Assembly (NCBI GenBank): GCA_041287705.1
Contig: JBGGNE010000293.1
Span: 1 to 24,768, forward strand
Origin: LW23 sp041287705
GTDB taxonomy: Bacteria; Verrucomicrobiota; Verrucomicrobiia; Methylacidiphilales; UBA1321
Direction: 5' to 3'
DNA length: 24,768 bases
The notes below the pieces were generated by a model. The model had not been told where the DNA came from. It made no database searches and worked only from the letters and a program-made list of their open reading frames with translations. This document shows positions 1-7,870 of the stretch, one piece after another (within the stretch, counting starts at the first letter, position 1; the number at the start of each line of letters is the position of its first letter). The position numbers and the translations under genes are program-made.

Positions 1-67
1 GCTATCGTCCTATGCAAAAACCTTCTTTCACTGTAACTTTTTAATAATCAACTTTTAAGAACGCGCC

Positions 68-779
68 AAAATCCTGGCATTTCCTTCCAGTTTTACGCCG
101 ATTCACGCCAGATGCTCTATCTACAGACTGGAGCCTCCTTGAAGCTGCCCCTCAGACGACAAATCCGTGGTATTCACACGACTGAGACGCCTATCATCGG
201 AGACACTGCGAGAACATGGGCCCTTCTCCCCGCGTCTCAATATTATTTACAGGAGTCAAAGGGCTGGGTAAGACACTTCTCCTGGACGCCATACGGTTTG
301 CACTGACCCGAACATGGGCGGATGATCCGTCTTCTACCTAGCGAGCGAAGCACGCGTTCATCTTCCCCTCGTATCCGATACGATAATTTCAGACTGCAAC
401 CATCGTTGGGAAACCTTCTAAGCACCACATGGCTCTTGCAGGCACTCCTCCACGCGTCGCGATGGAGATTATGCGCCACAGTGACATTCGGCTTACTTAA
501 AAGACCTACACCGACGCTGGCAAACTTCCGGTTATCGACGCCGTTTCGTAACTCCCGTCTTTCTCAGATTCCAAAGATCCTGAGAAAGTAGACTCACAAA
601 GAGCCTCACAAAATTTGTTCTGCTCAGGTCCAAAACAGTCTGTTCCTGTCCAAGAAACGAAGAATTCAAGCAAGTCACAACTGCTTGAGCAAAAAGACGT
701 TAGTCACTATCTGACCATTCCTGTCATGCCCTGTCCAGAAAAGGGAGAGGGGTGCGCGGTACAGGGTTCGAACCTGTGA
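68..779 (+). pseudogene. Decayed tyrosine recombinase (phage-type integrase) ending inside a tRNA gene
   Basis: The catalytic half of a tyrosine recombinase can be followed through broken frames. The clearest part is frame 429-779, where the sequence reads ALAGTPPRVAMEIMRHSDIRLT, then a TAA (498-500), then KTYTDAGKLPVIDAVS, then a second TAA (549-551). This is the family's conserved C-terminal region, with the box II RHS (His) and the nucleophile in TYTDA (Tyr). About 404-428 resembles the 'SLR.TF..H' box but needs a frameshift to join. Further upstream, 112-170 reads LYLQTGASLK, like the box I 'TGAR' region with the Arg lost, and 216-341 may hold the intervening beta strands. The last frame stays open after the second TAA and ends at a TGA (777-779) inside the tRNA-Val gene, so the C-terminus overlapped the attachment site. 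The gene is not functional as read. The C-terminal part is secure; the boundary and alignment before about 400 are inference. Confidence 0.8.
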
Positions 780-824
780 CCTCTACAGTGTCAATGTAGC
801 GCTCTACCACTAAGCTAACCGCGC
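753..824 (-). tRNA. tRNA-Val (anticodon GAC)
   Basis: The reverse strand folds as a standard cloverleaf. The acceptor stem is GCGCGGT paired with ACCGCGC, the D-stem is GCT/AGC, and the anticodon stem is CTACA/TGTAG around the loop TTGACAC, giving anticodon GAC (790-792). The T-arm contains GGTTCGAACCC. The discriminator base is A (753) and is followed by CCC, so the CCA tail is not encoded. The gene starts 9 nt downstream of the stop codon of the oxidoreductase on the same strand, so cotranscription is possible. Its 3' half (753-779) is also the end of the decayed integrase frame on the other strand, marking it as a former integration site. Confidence 0.95.
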
Positions 825-833
825 GAACGAGTT

Positions 834-3800
834 CTAAGGTCTAGCGTATGAAGGTTCGGTATGCAATGACTTTTTCAAAGAATTTCTGGCCGGTGATTCT
901 TCAACTGATTTGGGCCGCGATATGCCCTGAAAGGCGCGGCGAACATAGCGCCTTTCATCAGTGCGAAAGACGGAGATCTCTGGAAGAACCGGCAGGCCGA
1001 GAGTCTGTCTCGTGCGCGACAGGACAAGGTAGAGCTGCCAGGAAAGATCCTCGCATGTGTCGGAACCGATATCGTTGTGCAGGGGGCGCTGCTCCCTACC
1101 TTCCATCATGCGACGCAGCGAGCGGCTTGGTGGCAGAATAGCCACTTTGCTCAGGTTATGCAGAAGCAGGTTGTGAATCTCCACGATTTGTTCCGTGACT
1201 TCTCTGCGGGCAAGGCGTTCCACGGTAAGGGCGATGCAGGTTCTCTGGTTAAATGGAGCATCCTCCTGTGTCGCGACATCCTGCAGCAGGGGCAGCGCGT
1301 GCGAGGAGCCGCAGCAGCGCAGCAGTACCACGGCGCTCAGCCAGTATGGAATGTCGATATCCTGAGCGAACGCGCCTTTACCGCCGCTCCCTTCGGGCGC
1401 CGGGCCGGGTTCGCGATCGCGGATGGCACGAAGCAAACGCTCTTCGGCGAGGTGGGATTTCCACATGGCCAGAATGGCGGCGCTGTTGAAAGAAACGACC
1501 GGATTGGAAGACTGCAACAGACGTTCTACGAGAGAGCGAAGCGTCTCGGTCTTGCCAGAGCCAGAGTCACTTGTTGCCAAAGCAGCGTCGGGCTGCTGGT
1601 AGATGTGCCAGAGGTGCACCCCCGCGCGACCACTCTCCAGGAGTGCGGCAAGCGCCTCCACATCTGGCTTTTCACGCATTTCAACCTCGGCGCACGCACC
1701 TGTGCTCCGGAGTTTCTCACGTAGCTCTTGAAGATTAACGCTGCGGGAGTTGAGTCGTGCGCCGCCCTTTTCGGCTTCCTTCGCTACCAGTGCCGCTGCG
1801 ATACCGGCCGCTTCTCCCAACCGCTGAACGTCACGCTGCATGCGTACTGCATATGCGGCAGCCACACTAAGGCCCGAGGCTCGGCACGCGATCCATACGT
1901 TATCCAGAGCATTCGGCAACAGTATACGGTACGGAAGCTCGCATCGCAGGGGCTCGCGGAAGCTTTGGCAAATCCAGTAATAAAACAGGGACTGATCGCT
2001 CTCAAACTCGTAATCCACCGCATGCGTATCTGCAAACGTCATCGTGCCGCCAATGGCATCGGGATAGGTGGAACCGGCGATAATGTCGCGGAAAGTCAGC
2101 GTGGCGTCGGTACGGATCTGCCGCGACTGGCGCAGCCCTATGGACGGACCAAACGCCACGGGTCTGCTGGGATCATTCCAGGCTGCACGCAGGTATTGAG
2201 CCAGCCCCCGTAGTCTGGCGCGCGAAAGGTCCTCGGGGTCGGTAGCATCAACATAGCCTGCATCATAGTTACGACCGCCAATGTTGAAGCCCTTTGCTGT
2301 CTTATAAACGGAAAAACCGACCTGACTGTAGGAAAGACAAACGCCATCCTCGCTGCGGCCCATCTCGTAATCGGCGCCGGCCATGGCGCACAGATCGCCG
2401 TCGCCAGTGCTGTCGACGTAGGTGGTGGAAAGGAAACGTATCATGCGACCGTCAACCGCACCCAGAACAGCACGCACCTTGCGGGGAGCGATGTCTTTGG
2501 AATCGGAGTCAGATTCCGTTCGAGCATCCATGTCCATTTCTACATCGCACAAAATAGTTTCTCCGCAGAACTGTACACCGGCTTCCGCAAAAAGCGTAAG
2601 AATGGCGAGCCGCTTACCCAGGTGGTGCCACTGCACGCCAAAGCCCGCCGAAAATCCATAAAGCAGCTCCGAGTACTCAGCGGAGAGTTCATCAAGCTTC
2701 TGCTGAAGGCCACCGGGCATGCCATGGCAATAGCGCGTAATGCCACCATCGGTCCCAATGCCACCCGGCGAGACGGAAATGTCCAGAGCCAGGGTATTCG
2801 CCCCCTGCCCTCCAGCAGCCAGCGCGGCCAGCACGCCGCCCGTGCCGGTGCCTGCCACCAACACTTCGCTTACGCGTTCTTCAACCGGAGCAGGAAACGC
2901 TGGTCGGGCATTTACAGAAAAAGTGTAAGATGCTGATGCAGTCTGCGTAGAAAGTACCGACAGTCGGGCTGGTGCAGAAGCTCCCAGCAGAAATCGATCG
3001 GAAACGCAGGCGATTGGCTGTTGGAGACAGCCGGGACTTAAAACCAGCAAATTGGAAATACCGTTCTCATGCCAGGCAGATTCCGCCGACTCTGCGCCGG
3101 CTTCATAAACCGGGTAGTCTTTCTGCGAGCAATGGCTTACAAGAAACGAAGTGTTGGGGAGGCTCTGGCGAAGAAGCCGCGTGGCTGATAGAATATCTTC
3201 ATGCCATGGCGCTGATCCCTCCACCGGCACGGGCCATGTCAGCCGGCGCTCACTCCCGCGTACAGATGCAAACCATCTGGCGCCGGGGATACCGGAGGCG
3301 GGCATCTGATCCACAGACGGGAATTCCGCCCAGTCATCCGGCGACTGGAGGACGAGACTGCGATAATTCGCGGATGCACGGCGCGGCGCCTCGTTCACGT
3401 TGCAAATCCGCGCCAGGATTCCATTCTCGGTGGCGTCAACCCATTGCCGCGCCACGATGAGTCGAGGGCCGGACTTTGTTGCCACCGTAACGCCAGTAAT
3501 TGCACTCCCACTCCCATTTGCCTCAGCTACAGCCACAGTCGCTGCGACTGGCATGGCGTATAGCAGTGTTGAGAGGCCGTGTGTTATCTCCAGATCACGG
3601 GCGGCAAGCGTTTCCACCAGTGCAGGATCAAAACAATCTGCTTCACCACCCTGTATTTCATGAATGCGGGCAATCCACTTCGTCCAGGGATTGTCCAAAT
3701 TCGCTTCTCGTGTTGTTCCCTCGCATGTGCGATTTTCGAGCGCCACAGTGCTTTCCCAGAGAATACTTCCCGAAGGCTCGACGAGAAGGACTTTCCTGCC

Positions 3801-3944
3801 ATCTGCTGTGAGGGCGCGGGCTGCGGCAAAGCCAATGGTGCCGGCACCGCATACCGCGACATCAAATATGGTTTCGAAAACAGAGTGGCAGAGAGTTTCC
3901 AGCGATGTGGAACGAGGCGTGGCTGAAGGGACGGAATCAGTCAT
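834..3944 (-). CDS. Large FAD-dependent oxidoreductase with two flavin-binding halves and a HEAT-like tail
   Basis: This 1036-residue protein matches the FAD-dependent oxidoreductase family often found near carbohydrate genes in Verrucomicrobiota, Planctomycetota and Lentisphaerota. The first Rossmann motif is GAGTIG (residues 33-38), with an acidic residue ending the second strand (LLVEP). A second one, GTGTGG, lies near residues 365-370 and is followed by GGIGTDGGITRYCHG and later DSTGDGDLCAMAG, the family's flavin-contacting motif. The first half keeps a weaker counterpart, VDATENGILAR, so the protein looks like a duplicated or degenerate tandem. From about residue 770 it is helical with repeat-like spacing, as in HEAT repeats. 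No signal peptide is visible, so it is probably cytoplasmic. The substrate is unknown. The ATG at 3944 has no clear Shine-Dalgarno sequence. The gene is divergent from the secreted propeller gene and ends 9 nt before tRNA-Val. Confidence 0.88.
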   Translation of the reverse strand: MTDSVPSATPRSTSLETLCHSVFETIFDVAVCGAGTIGFAAARALTADGRKVLLVEPSGSILWESTVALENRTCEGTTREANLDNPWTKWIARIHEIQGGEADCFDPALVETLAARDLEITHGLSTLLYAMPVAATVAVAEANGSGSAITGVTVATKSGPRLIVARQWVDATENGILARICNVNEAPRRASANYRSLVLQSPDDWAEFPSVDQMPASGIPGARWFASVRGSERRLTWPVPVEGSAPWHEDILSATRLLRQSLPNTSFLVSHCSQKDYPVYEAGAESAESAWHENGISNLLVLSPGCLQQPIACVSDRFLLGASAPARLSVLSTQTASASYTFSVNARPAFPAPVEERVSEVLVAGTGTGGVLAALAAGGQGANTLALDISVSPGGIGTDGGITRYCHGMPGGLQQKLDELSAEYSELLYGFSAGFGVQWHHLGKRLAILTLFAEAGVQFCGETILCDVEMDMDARTESDSDSKDIAPRKVRAVLGAVDGRMIRFLSTTYVDSTGDGDLCAMAGADYEMGRSEDGVCLSYSQVGFSVYKTAKGFNIGGRNYDAGYVDATDPEDLSRARLRGLAQYLRAAWNDPSRPVAFGPSIGLRQSRQIRTDATLTFRDIIAGSTYPDAIGGTMTFADTHAVDYEFESDQSLFYYWICQSFREPLRCELPYRILLPNALDNVWIACRASGLSVAAAYAVRMQRDVQRLGEAAGIAAALVAKEAEKGGARLNSRSVNLQELREKLRSTGACAEVEMREKPDVEALAALLESGRAGVHLWHIYQQPDAALATSDSGSGKTETLRSLVERLLQSSNPVVSFNSAAILAMWKSHLAEERLLRAIRDREPGPAPEGSGGKGAFAQDIDIPYWLSAVVLLRCCGSSHALPLLQDVATQEDAPFNQRTCIALTVERLARREVTEQIVEIHNLLLHNLSKVAILPPSRSLRRMMEGREQRPLHNDIGSDTCEDLSWQLYLVLSRTRQTLGLPVLPEISVFRTDERRYVRRAFQGISRPKSVEESPARNSLKKSLHTEPSYARP

Positions 3945-4001
3945 AGTAATGCAGTAAAAATGTTAAGTGACGCCCGCCATAGTCTTCAATATGGCGAATA
4001 T

Positions 4002-4070
4002 GGTCAAAGCAATCTTTGCCGCACACAATTGCGTACCTGGTTGACCGTCAGCAGTAGCTATCGCAAGAAT
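4002..4070. promoter_or_regulatory. Possible divergent promoter pair between oxidoreductase and propeller genes
   Basis: The 204-nt intergenic region carries TTGACC on the plus strand (4041-4046) and TTGACC on the minus strand (4007-4002), back to back and facing outward, so the two boxes also form an inverted repeat. Each is a 5/6 match to a sigma-70 -35 element. On the plus strand AAGAAT (4065-4070) lies 18 nt downstream and is a 4/6 match to a -10. The minus-strand -10 is poor (GACTAT, 3984-3979). The arrangement is visible; promoter function is inference. Confidence 0.3.
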
Positions 4071-4148
4071 CGTTCTGTATGCATTGCGTATAACTCGATT
4101 TATGCGGGAGCATCGTGTTGAATCAATGTGCAGCTCCGCATCTTTGCT

Positions 4149-7100
4149 ATGAAACAATCCACTCGCCTTGCCCTTTCTCTTGCCGGGGCGCTTTCGTGTC
4201 TGTCCCTGGGCTTCGGTTTCTCCGTCCCATCCGCCCTCGCCGCGCCGAATGAGCTCACCGTCATCTCCAATGTCACGACTCCCCGGGTGGCGTATGACCT
4301 GGAGAAAGAAGGAAACAACCTGAAGCTGATTCTGGAAGTCGCTTCCTTCGATGATGGCGCACCTGCCGGCAAAGGCCTGGCTGTCGATGTAGGTGTTGTG
4401 GCGGATAAGGAAGTGAGGCTTAAGGCAAAGGATGCCAAGATCTCGGGAAGCAAGGGAGTTACCAGATATACCTTCACTATTCCCGGCGCAGCTGTTGTCA
4501 CCAGCGCGGATGGCTGGAAGAAGCTGCGCCTGGCGTTTGCCGTGGAATGGGCAGGTGCGACGGGCAAGCCGGACGCGCCCGCGCGCCTGAAGCAGGCTTT
4601 TCTTCATGTGCGCCCCCGCGCGGCTCACGCGGGCCTGTCCCTTGCGGTCGCCGACTGGCAACCCGTGGATCTGGCCGAAATGGAACGGCTGGAGGCCGAT
4701 CGCGCGCTGGAAATCGGTTTCGACTTTGTGCAGCCGCTGGATGGCAAAGCCACCATCGTTATTGACGATGCCGACGGCATTCGAGTGCGGAACCTCGTCA
4801 CAGCGCAGGTTTTCCCTAAGGGGACCCACCGAATTGCCTGGGATGGCCTGGATGAAAAGGGCAACACGGCCCTTCCTGGCAGCTACAAGTGGCGCGCGAT
4901 TTCACATCCCGGACTGGTGCCGAAGCATCAGATGGATTTTGTCAACGCGCCTGGCTCCAACCACGGCACCCTGGAAGCTGCGGTTACCAACGGCTCATCC
5001 ATTTTCTTTGCGGCGACAGTTGCCGAAGGTGGGCATGAGATCGTGGAATTCACGATGGATGGAACGTTTAAGCGTGGTCATAATCCCCCAAACGGGCATG
5101 GATTGAAGGGTGTTGCGCTTGCTGCGGATGATCAATATCTCTACGCTGCACATGAGGGCACGGCATGGGGCGATAAGATCGACAAAAACAAGAAAGACTG
5201 GAAAGGAACGAATTCGCTGACGGTCATGCGGATCAATCTGGCAACGTGGAATCTGGAAGAATTCACCGATTCCGCTGATCCCAAAGCGCCCAAGATTCGC
5301 TTCGCCACGCTTGCCGGCTATGAGTTCGGCCCTGGTTCTGCCAGCGGCAAGGCGGATATTAAAGTGCTGGGCGGACTGGCATGCGTTGGCGGCCGCCTTT
5401 TCCTCGGCGATGTTGTTGCAGGCGTGGTGCGAGTTCTGGATCCCAGGACCGCCAAGGAAGAGCGCACCTTTCCCCTCCCCGGCGTGATGAGTCTGGTTGC
5501 TCAGGGAGATGCACTCTACGCGATTGCCGAAAACAAACTTGTCAAGGTCGACACCACGAGCGGCAAAACGACCGCAATCGCCACTCTGGAAGGCAAGCCG
5601 GGCGGCTTCACTGTCGCCACCGATGGGCGCTTTTACGTCAGCGACCAGCAGGATAACATTGTGCGTGTTCTGGATGGCAAGGGTAAGCAGGTGTCCACGA
5701 TTGGCAAGCCAGGCGGTATTGCGCCTGGGCCGTACGATCCGCTCAAGATGCAGAATCCCGCTGCGCTGGCTCTGGCTAACGGTCAGTTATGGGTTACCGA
5801 ACGCAATCGCTGGACGCCCAAACGGCTTTCCTCCTACGACGTGAAGACAGGCGCTGTGGGCAAGGAGTTCTTTGGTCCCACGAATTATGGTGCTCAGGGC
5901 GCTGGGTTTGATGACAAGGATGAGACGAAGTGGATTGGCCAGGGCACCATGTTCACGCTGGATTACGCCACAAAGACCGCCAAACCTACCTCCATTACGG
6001 GCGGAGAAGGCGGACGTCGCCACACGTGGTGGCGTCAGGATGGCCGCACTTTCCTGATCACTTCCGGCAAAGCCACCTACATTCAGGAGCTACTCCCGAA
6101 CGGAACGCTGAAGCCGCTGGCAATGCTATCGGCTACCCATCAGTACAGTTATAGCGAAAACTGGAATCCCCCTGCGGCATTCCTGGAAGCATTTGCCCGC
6201 GATTTTCCTGACGAAAAGCTCAAGTACATCGAAGGCACCACCAAGCTGCAGCGCGGCCAGCCCAGCAAACACAGCGGCATGCTCTGGGTCGACAAGAACG
6301 GAGACGGCGCCATGGAGACTTCAGAAATCGAGTTTGCGGTCGCTGCCGAAGGTCTGGGCGGATCCGGCTGGAGCCACGATTTCCATGACCTCACTCTGCG
6401 TGTACTTGCCACGGTGGACGGTAAAAATGTCCTGGTGGCACTCAAGCCTGATGGATTTTATCCCACTGGCGCTCCAAAATACCCTTCCTTTAACGATACA
6501 GTCAAGGCGGGCATCGCACTGAAAGGCGTTCCTGGCATTGGCTCGGAAACAGCCGTGGATCGTTTCGGCAACCTCTTGGTAAGCGGCACGCCGGATCTCT
6601 GCGCTGTTACACCAGAAGGCAAAAAGCTGTGGACTTACCCCAATGATTACCGTGGCGTGCACGGCAGCCACAACGCTCCCCTTCCCTCGGTGGGCGAAAT
6701 GCAGGGCGCTCTGTTCTTCAGCGGTGTGGTGCCACTGGATGAAAAGTCTGACGTGTTCCTGATTAATGGAAACCACGGCCAGGCATTCGTGCTGACAAGC
6801 GACGGCATGTATGTCGACGCAATGTTCCCGGATTGTCGTATGATGACGAATCCGCAGGGCGGCGGCATCGGTATTCTGGGCGGCGAATGTTTTGGCGGAA
6901 CTTTCGGCAAGTCCGAGAAGGACGGCAATTATTACTTCCAGGGTGGCGGCATCGCCTACCGCGTCTACAAGATCGACGGACTGCGCGAATTGCGCCGGAC
7001 GGATGGTTCGCTGAAGCTTTCCGCGCCCCAAGCTGCCGCAGCTGAGCGTAAGAAGACGCGTCTGGAAGCAGAAAAGGCGCAGCTTCAGGTTGCGACAATC

Positions 7101-7859
7101 CCCGCACTGGAAAGCGGAAGCAAGATCATTATCGATGGTAAGGATGGCGACTGGAAGGCGCTGCAGCCTGTCGCGAAGTGGAATCGCGGCAATAAGTTCC
7201 CGGTGAACATCCGCGCGGCTCATGACTCCGAGAACCTGTATCTCTTCTACACCGTAAAGGACGCCTCGCCCTGGGTGAATAATGGCAAGGACTGGCAGTC
7301 CCTCTTCAAGACCGGAGATGGTGTGGATCTGCAAATCGCCACCGATCTCTCCGCCAACCCACGCCGTGCCGCCGCGGCTCCGGGTGATATACGTCTCTTC
7401 GTCGCCCCCAGTGCGGCAGGAGACGTAGCTGTGCTTTATCGCCATCGGGTGCCGGGTGCCAGGGATACGGAAGGCGTAGTCTTCCAGAGCCCATGGCGCA
7501 GCGAGAAAGTGGACGTTGTGCGCAAGCTGGACAACGTCAAAATCGCCGTAACCAAAGCAACTGAAGAATACCGCGTGGAGTTTTCTGTGCCCCTGGCCGA
7601 GCTGGGGCTGAAGGATAAGCTGGATAAGAAGCTGAAGGGCGACTTCGGCGTCATCTACGGCGATGGTGAAGGCACCATCAATGTGTTCCGCAATTACTGG
7701 AACAACACGGCCACCGGCCTTGTGAATGACGTGCCCGGAGAGATCATGCTCAACCCCAATCTGTGGGGGGAAGTAACCCTGAAGTCACCAGGCAGCGCTG
7801 CAGATGCCGACGACAAGGACGACGAGTCCGCCACAAAGCCCAAGCCCAAAGCCAAGTAA
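4149..7859 (+). CDS. Secreted multidomain protein: FlgD-like domain, beta-propeller, CBM9/DOMON-like C-terminus
   Basis: This predicted 1236-residue exported protein has an N-terminal signal peptide: basic KQSTR, a hydrophobic stretch, and likely cleavage after ALA near residue 32. I chose the ATG at 4149 because it gives a normal signal peptide; a GTG at 4128 would add seven residues. About residues 187-250 resemble the FlgD Ig-like fold (strand pattern ending in GTHRIAWDGLDEKGN..PGSYKW). About 260-950 show NHL/PQQ-like strand repeats typical of a beta-propeller. One EF-hand-like loop, DKNGDGAMETSE, starts at residue 715. About 993-1215 (IIIDGKDGDWKAL...) fit the CBM9/DOMON-like family that binds carbohydrate or haem-type ligands. 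The tail is charged and Lys-rich. It is likely cotranscribed with the next gene (11-nt gap). No glycosidase catalytic motif is recognised, so a binding or scaffolding role is inference. Confidence 0.82.
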   Translation: MKQSTRLALSLAGALSCLSLGFGFSVPSALAAPNELTVISNVTTPRVAYDLEKEGNNLKLILEVASFDDGAPAGKGLAVDVGVVADKEVRLKAKDAKISGSKGVTRYTFTIPGAAVVTSADGWKKLRLAFAVEWAGATGKPDAPARLKQAFLHVRPRAAHAGLSLAVADWQPVDLAEMERLEADRALEIGFDFVQPLDGKATIVIDDADGIRVRNLVTAQVFPKGTHRIAWDGLDEKGNTALPGSYKWRAISHPGLVPKHQMDFVNAPGSNHGTLEAAVTNGSSIFFAATVAEGGHEIVEFTMDGTFKRGHNPPNGHGLKGVALAADDQYLYAAHEGTAWGDKIDKNKKDWKGTNSLTVMRINLATWNLEEFTDSADPKAPKIRFATLAGYEFGPGSASGKADIKVLGGLACVGGRLFLGDVVAGVVRVLDPRTAKEERTFPLPGVMSLVAQGDALYAIAENKLVKVDTTSGKTTAIATLEGKPGGFTVATDGRFYVSDQQDNIVRVLDGKGKQVSTIGKPGGIAPGPYDPLKMQNPAALALANGQLWVTERNRWTPKRLSSYDVKTGAVGKEFFGPTNYGAQGAGFDDKDETKWIGQGTMFTLDYATKTAKPTSITGGEGGRRHTWWRQDGRTFLITSGKATYIQELLPNGTLKPLAMLSATHQYSYSENWNPPAAFLEAFARDFPDEKLKYIEGTTKLQRGQPSKHSGMLWVDKNGDGAMETSEIEFAVAAEGLGGSGWSHDFHDLTLRVLATVDGKNVLVALKPDGFYPTGAPKYPSFNDTVKAGIALKGVPGIGSETAVDRFGNLLVSGTPDLCAVTPEGKKLWTYPNDYRGVHGSHNAPLPSVGEMQGALFFSGVVPLDEKSDVFLINGNHGQAFVLTSDGMYVDAMFPDCRMMTNPQGGGIGILGGECFGGTFGKSEKDGNYYFQGGGIAYRVYKIDGLRELRRTDGSLKLSAPQAAAAERKKTRLEAEKAQLQVATIPALESGSKIIIDGKDGDWKALQPVAKWNRGNKFPVNIRAAHDSENLYLFYTVKDASPWVNNGKDWQSLFKTGDGVDLQIATDLSANPRRAAAAPGDIRLFVAPSAAGDVAVLYRHRVPGARDTEGVVFQSPWRSEKVDVVRKLDNVKIAVTKATEEYRVEFSVPLAELGLKDKLDKKLKGDFGVIYGDGEGTINVFRNYWNNTATGLVNDVPGEIMLNPNLWGEVTLKSPGSAADADDKDDESATKPKPKAK

Positions 7860-7870
7860 TCCTGCCCCCC

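Noticed and set aside
216..341. Walker A-like GVKGLGKT in a 41-codon frame, suggesting an ATPase fragment
   Set aside because: The frame is the same as the integrase C-terminus at 429 and lies between box I-like and box II-like remnants. It fits the integrase beta-hairpin region better, and no Walker B or other ATPase motif follows.
322..591. 89-codon plus-strand frame over the integrase relic
   Set aside because: Its middle covers the MEIMRHSDIRLT region in a different frame, so it is an out-of-frame reading of the pseudogene.
3963..4829. 288-codon minus-strand frame crossing the divergent promoter region
   Set aside because: It overlaps the signal peptide and first domain of the propeller gene and would block the divergent arrangement. 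The translation looks random.
6321..7445. 374-codon minus-strand frame opposite the first propeller gene
   Set aside because: It is a shadow of the plus-strand CBM9/propeller coding region with no recognisable domain or start signal.
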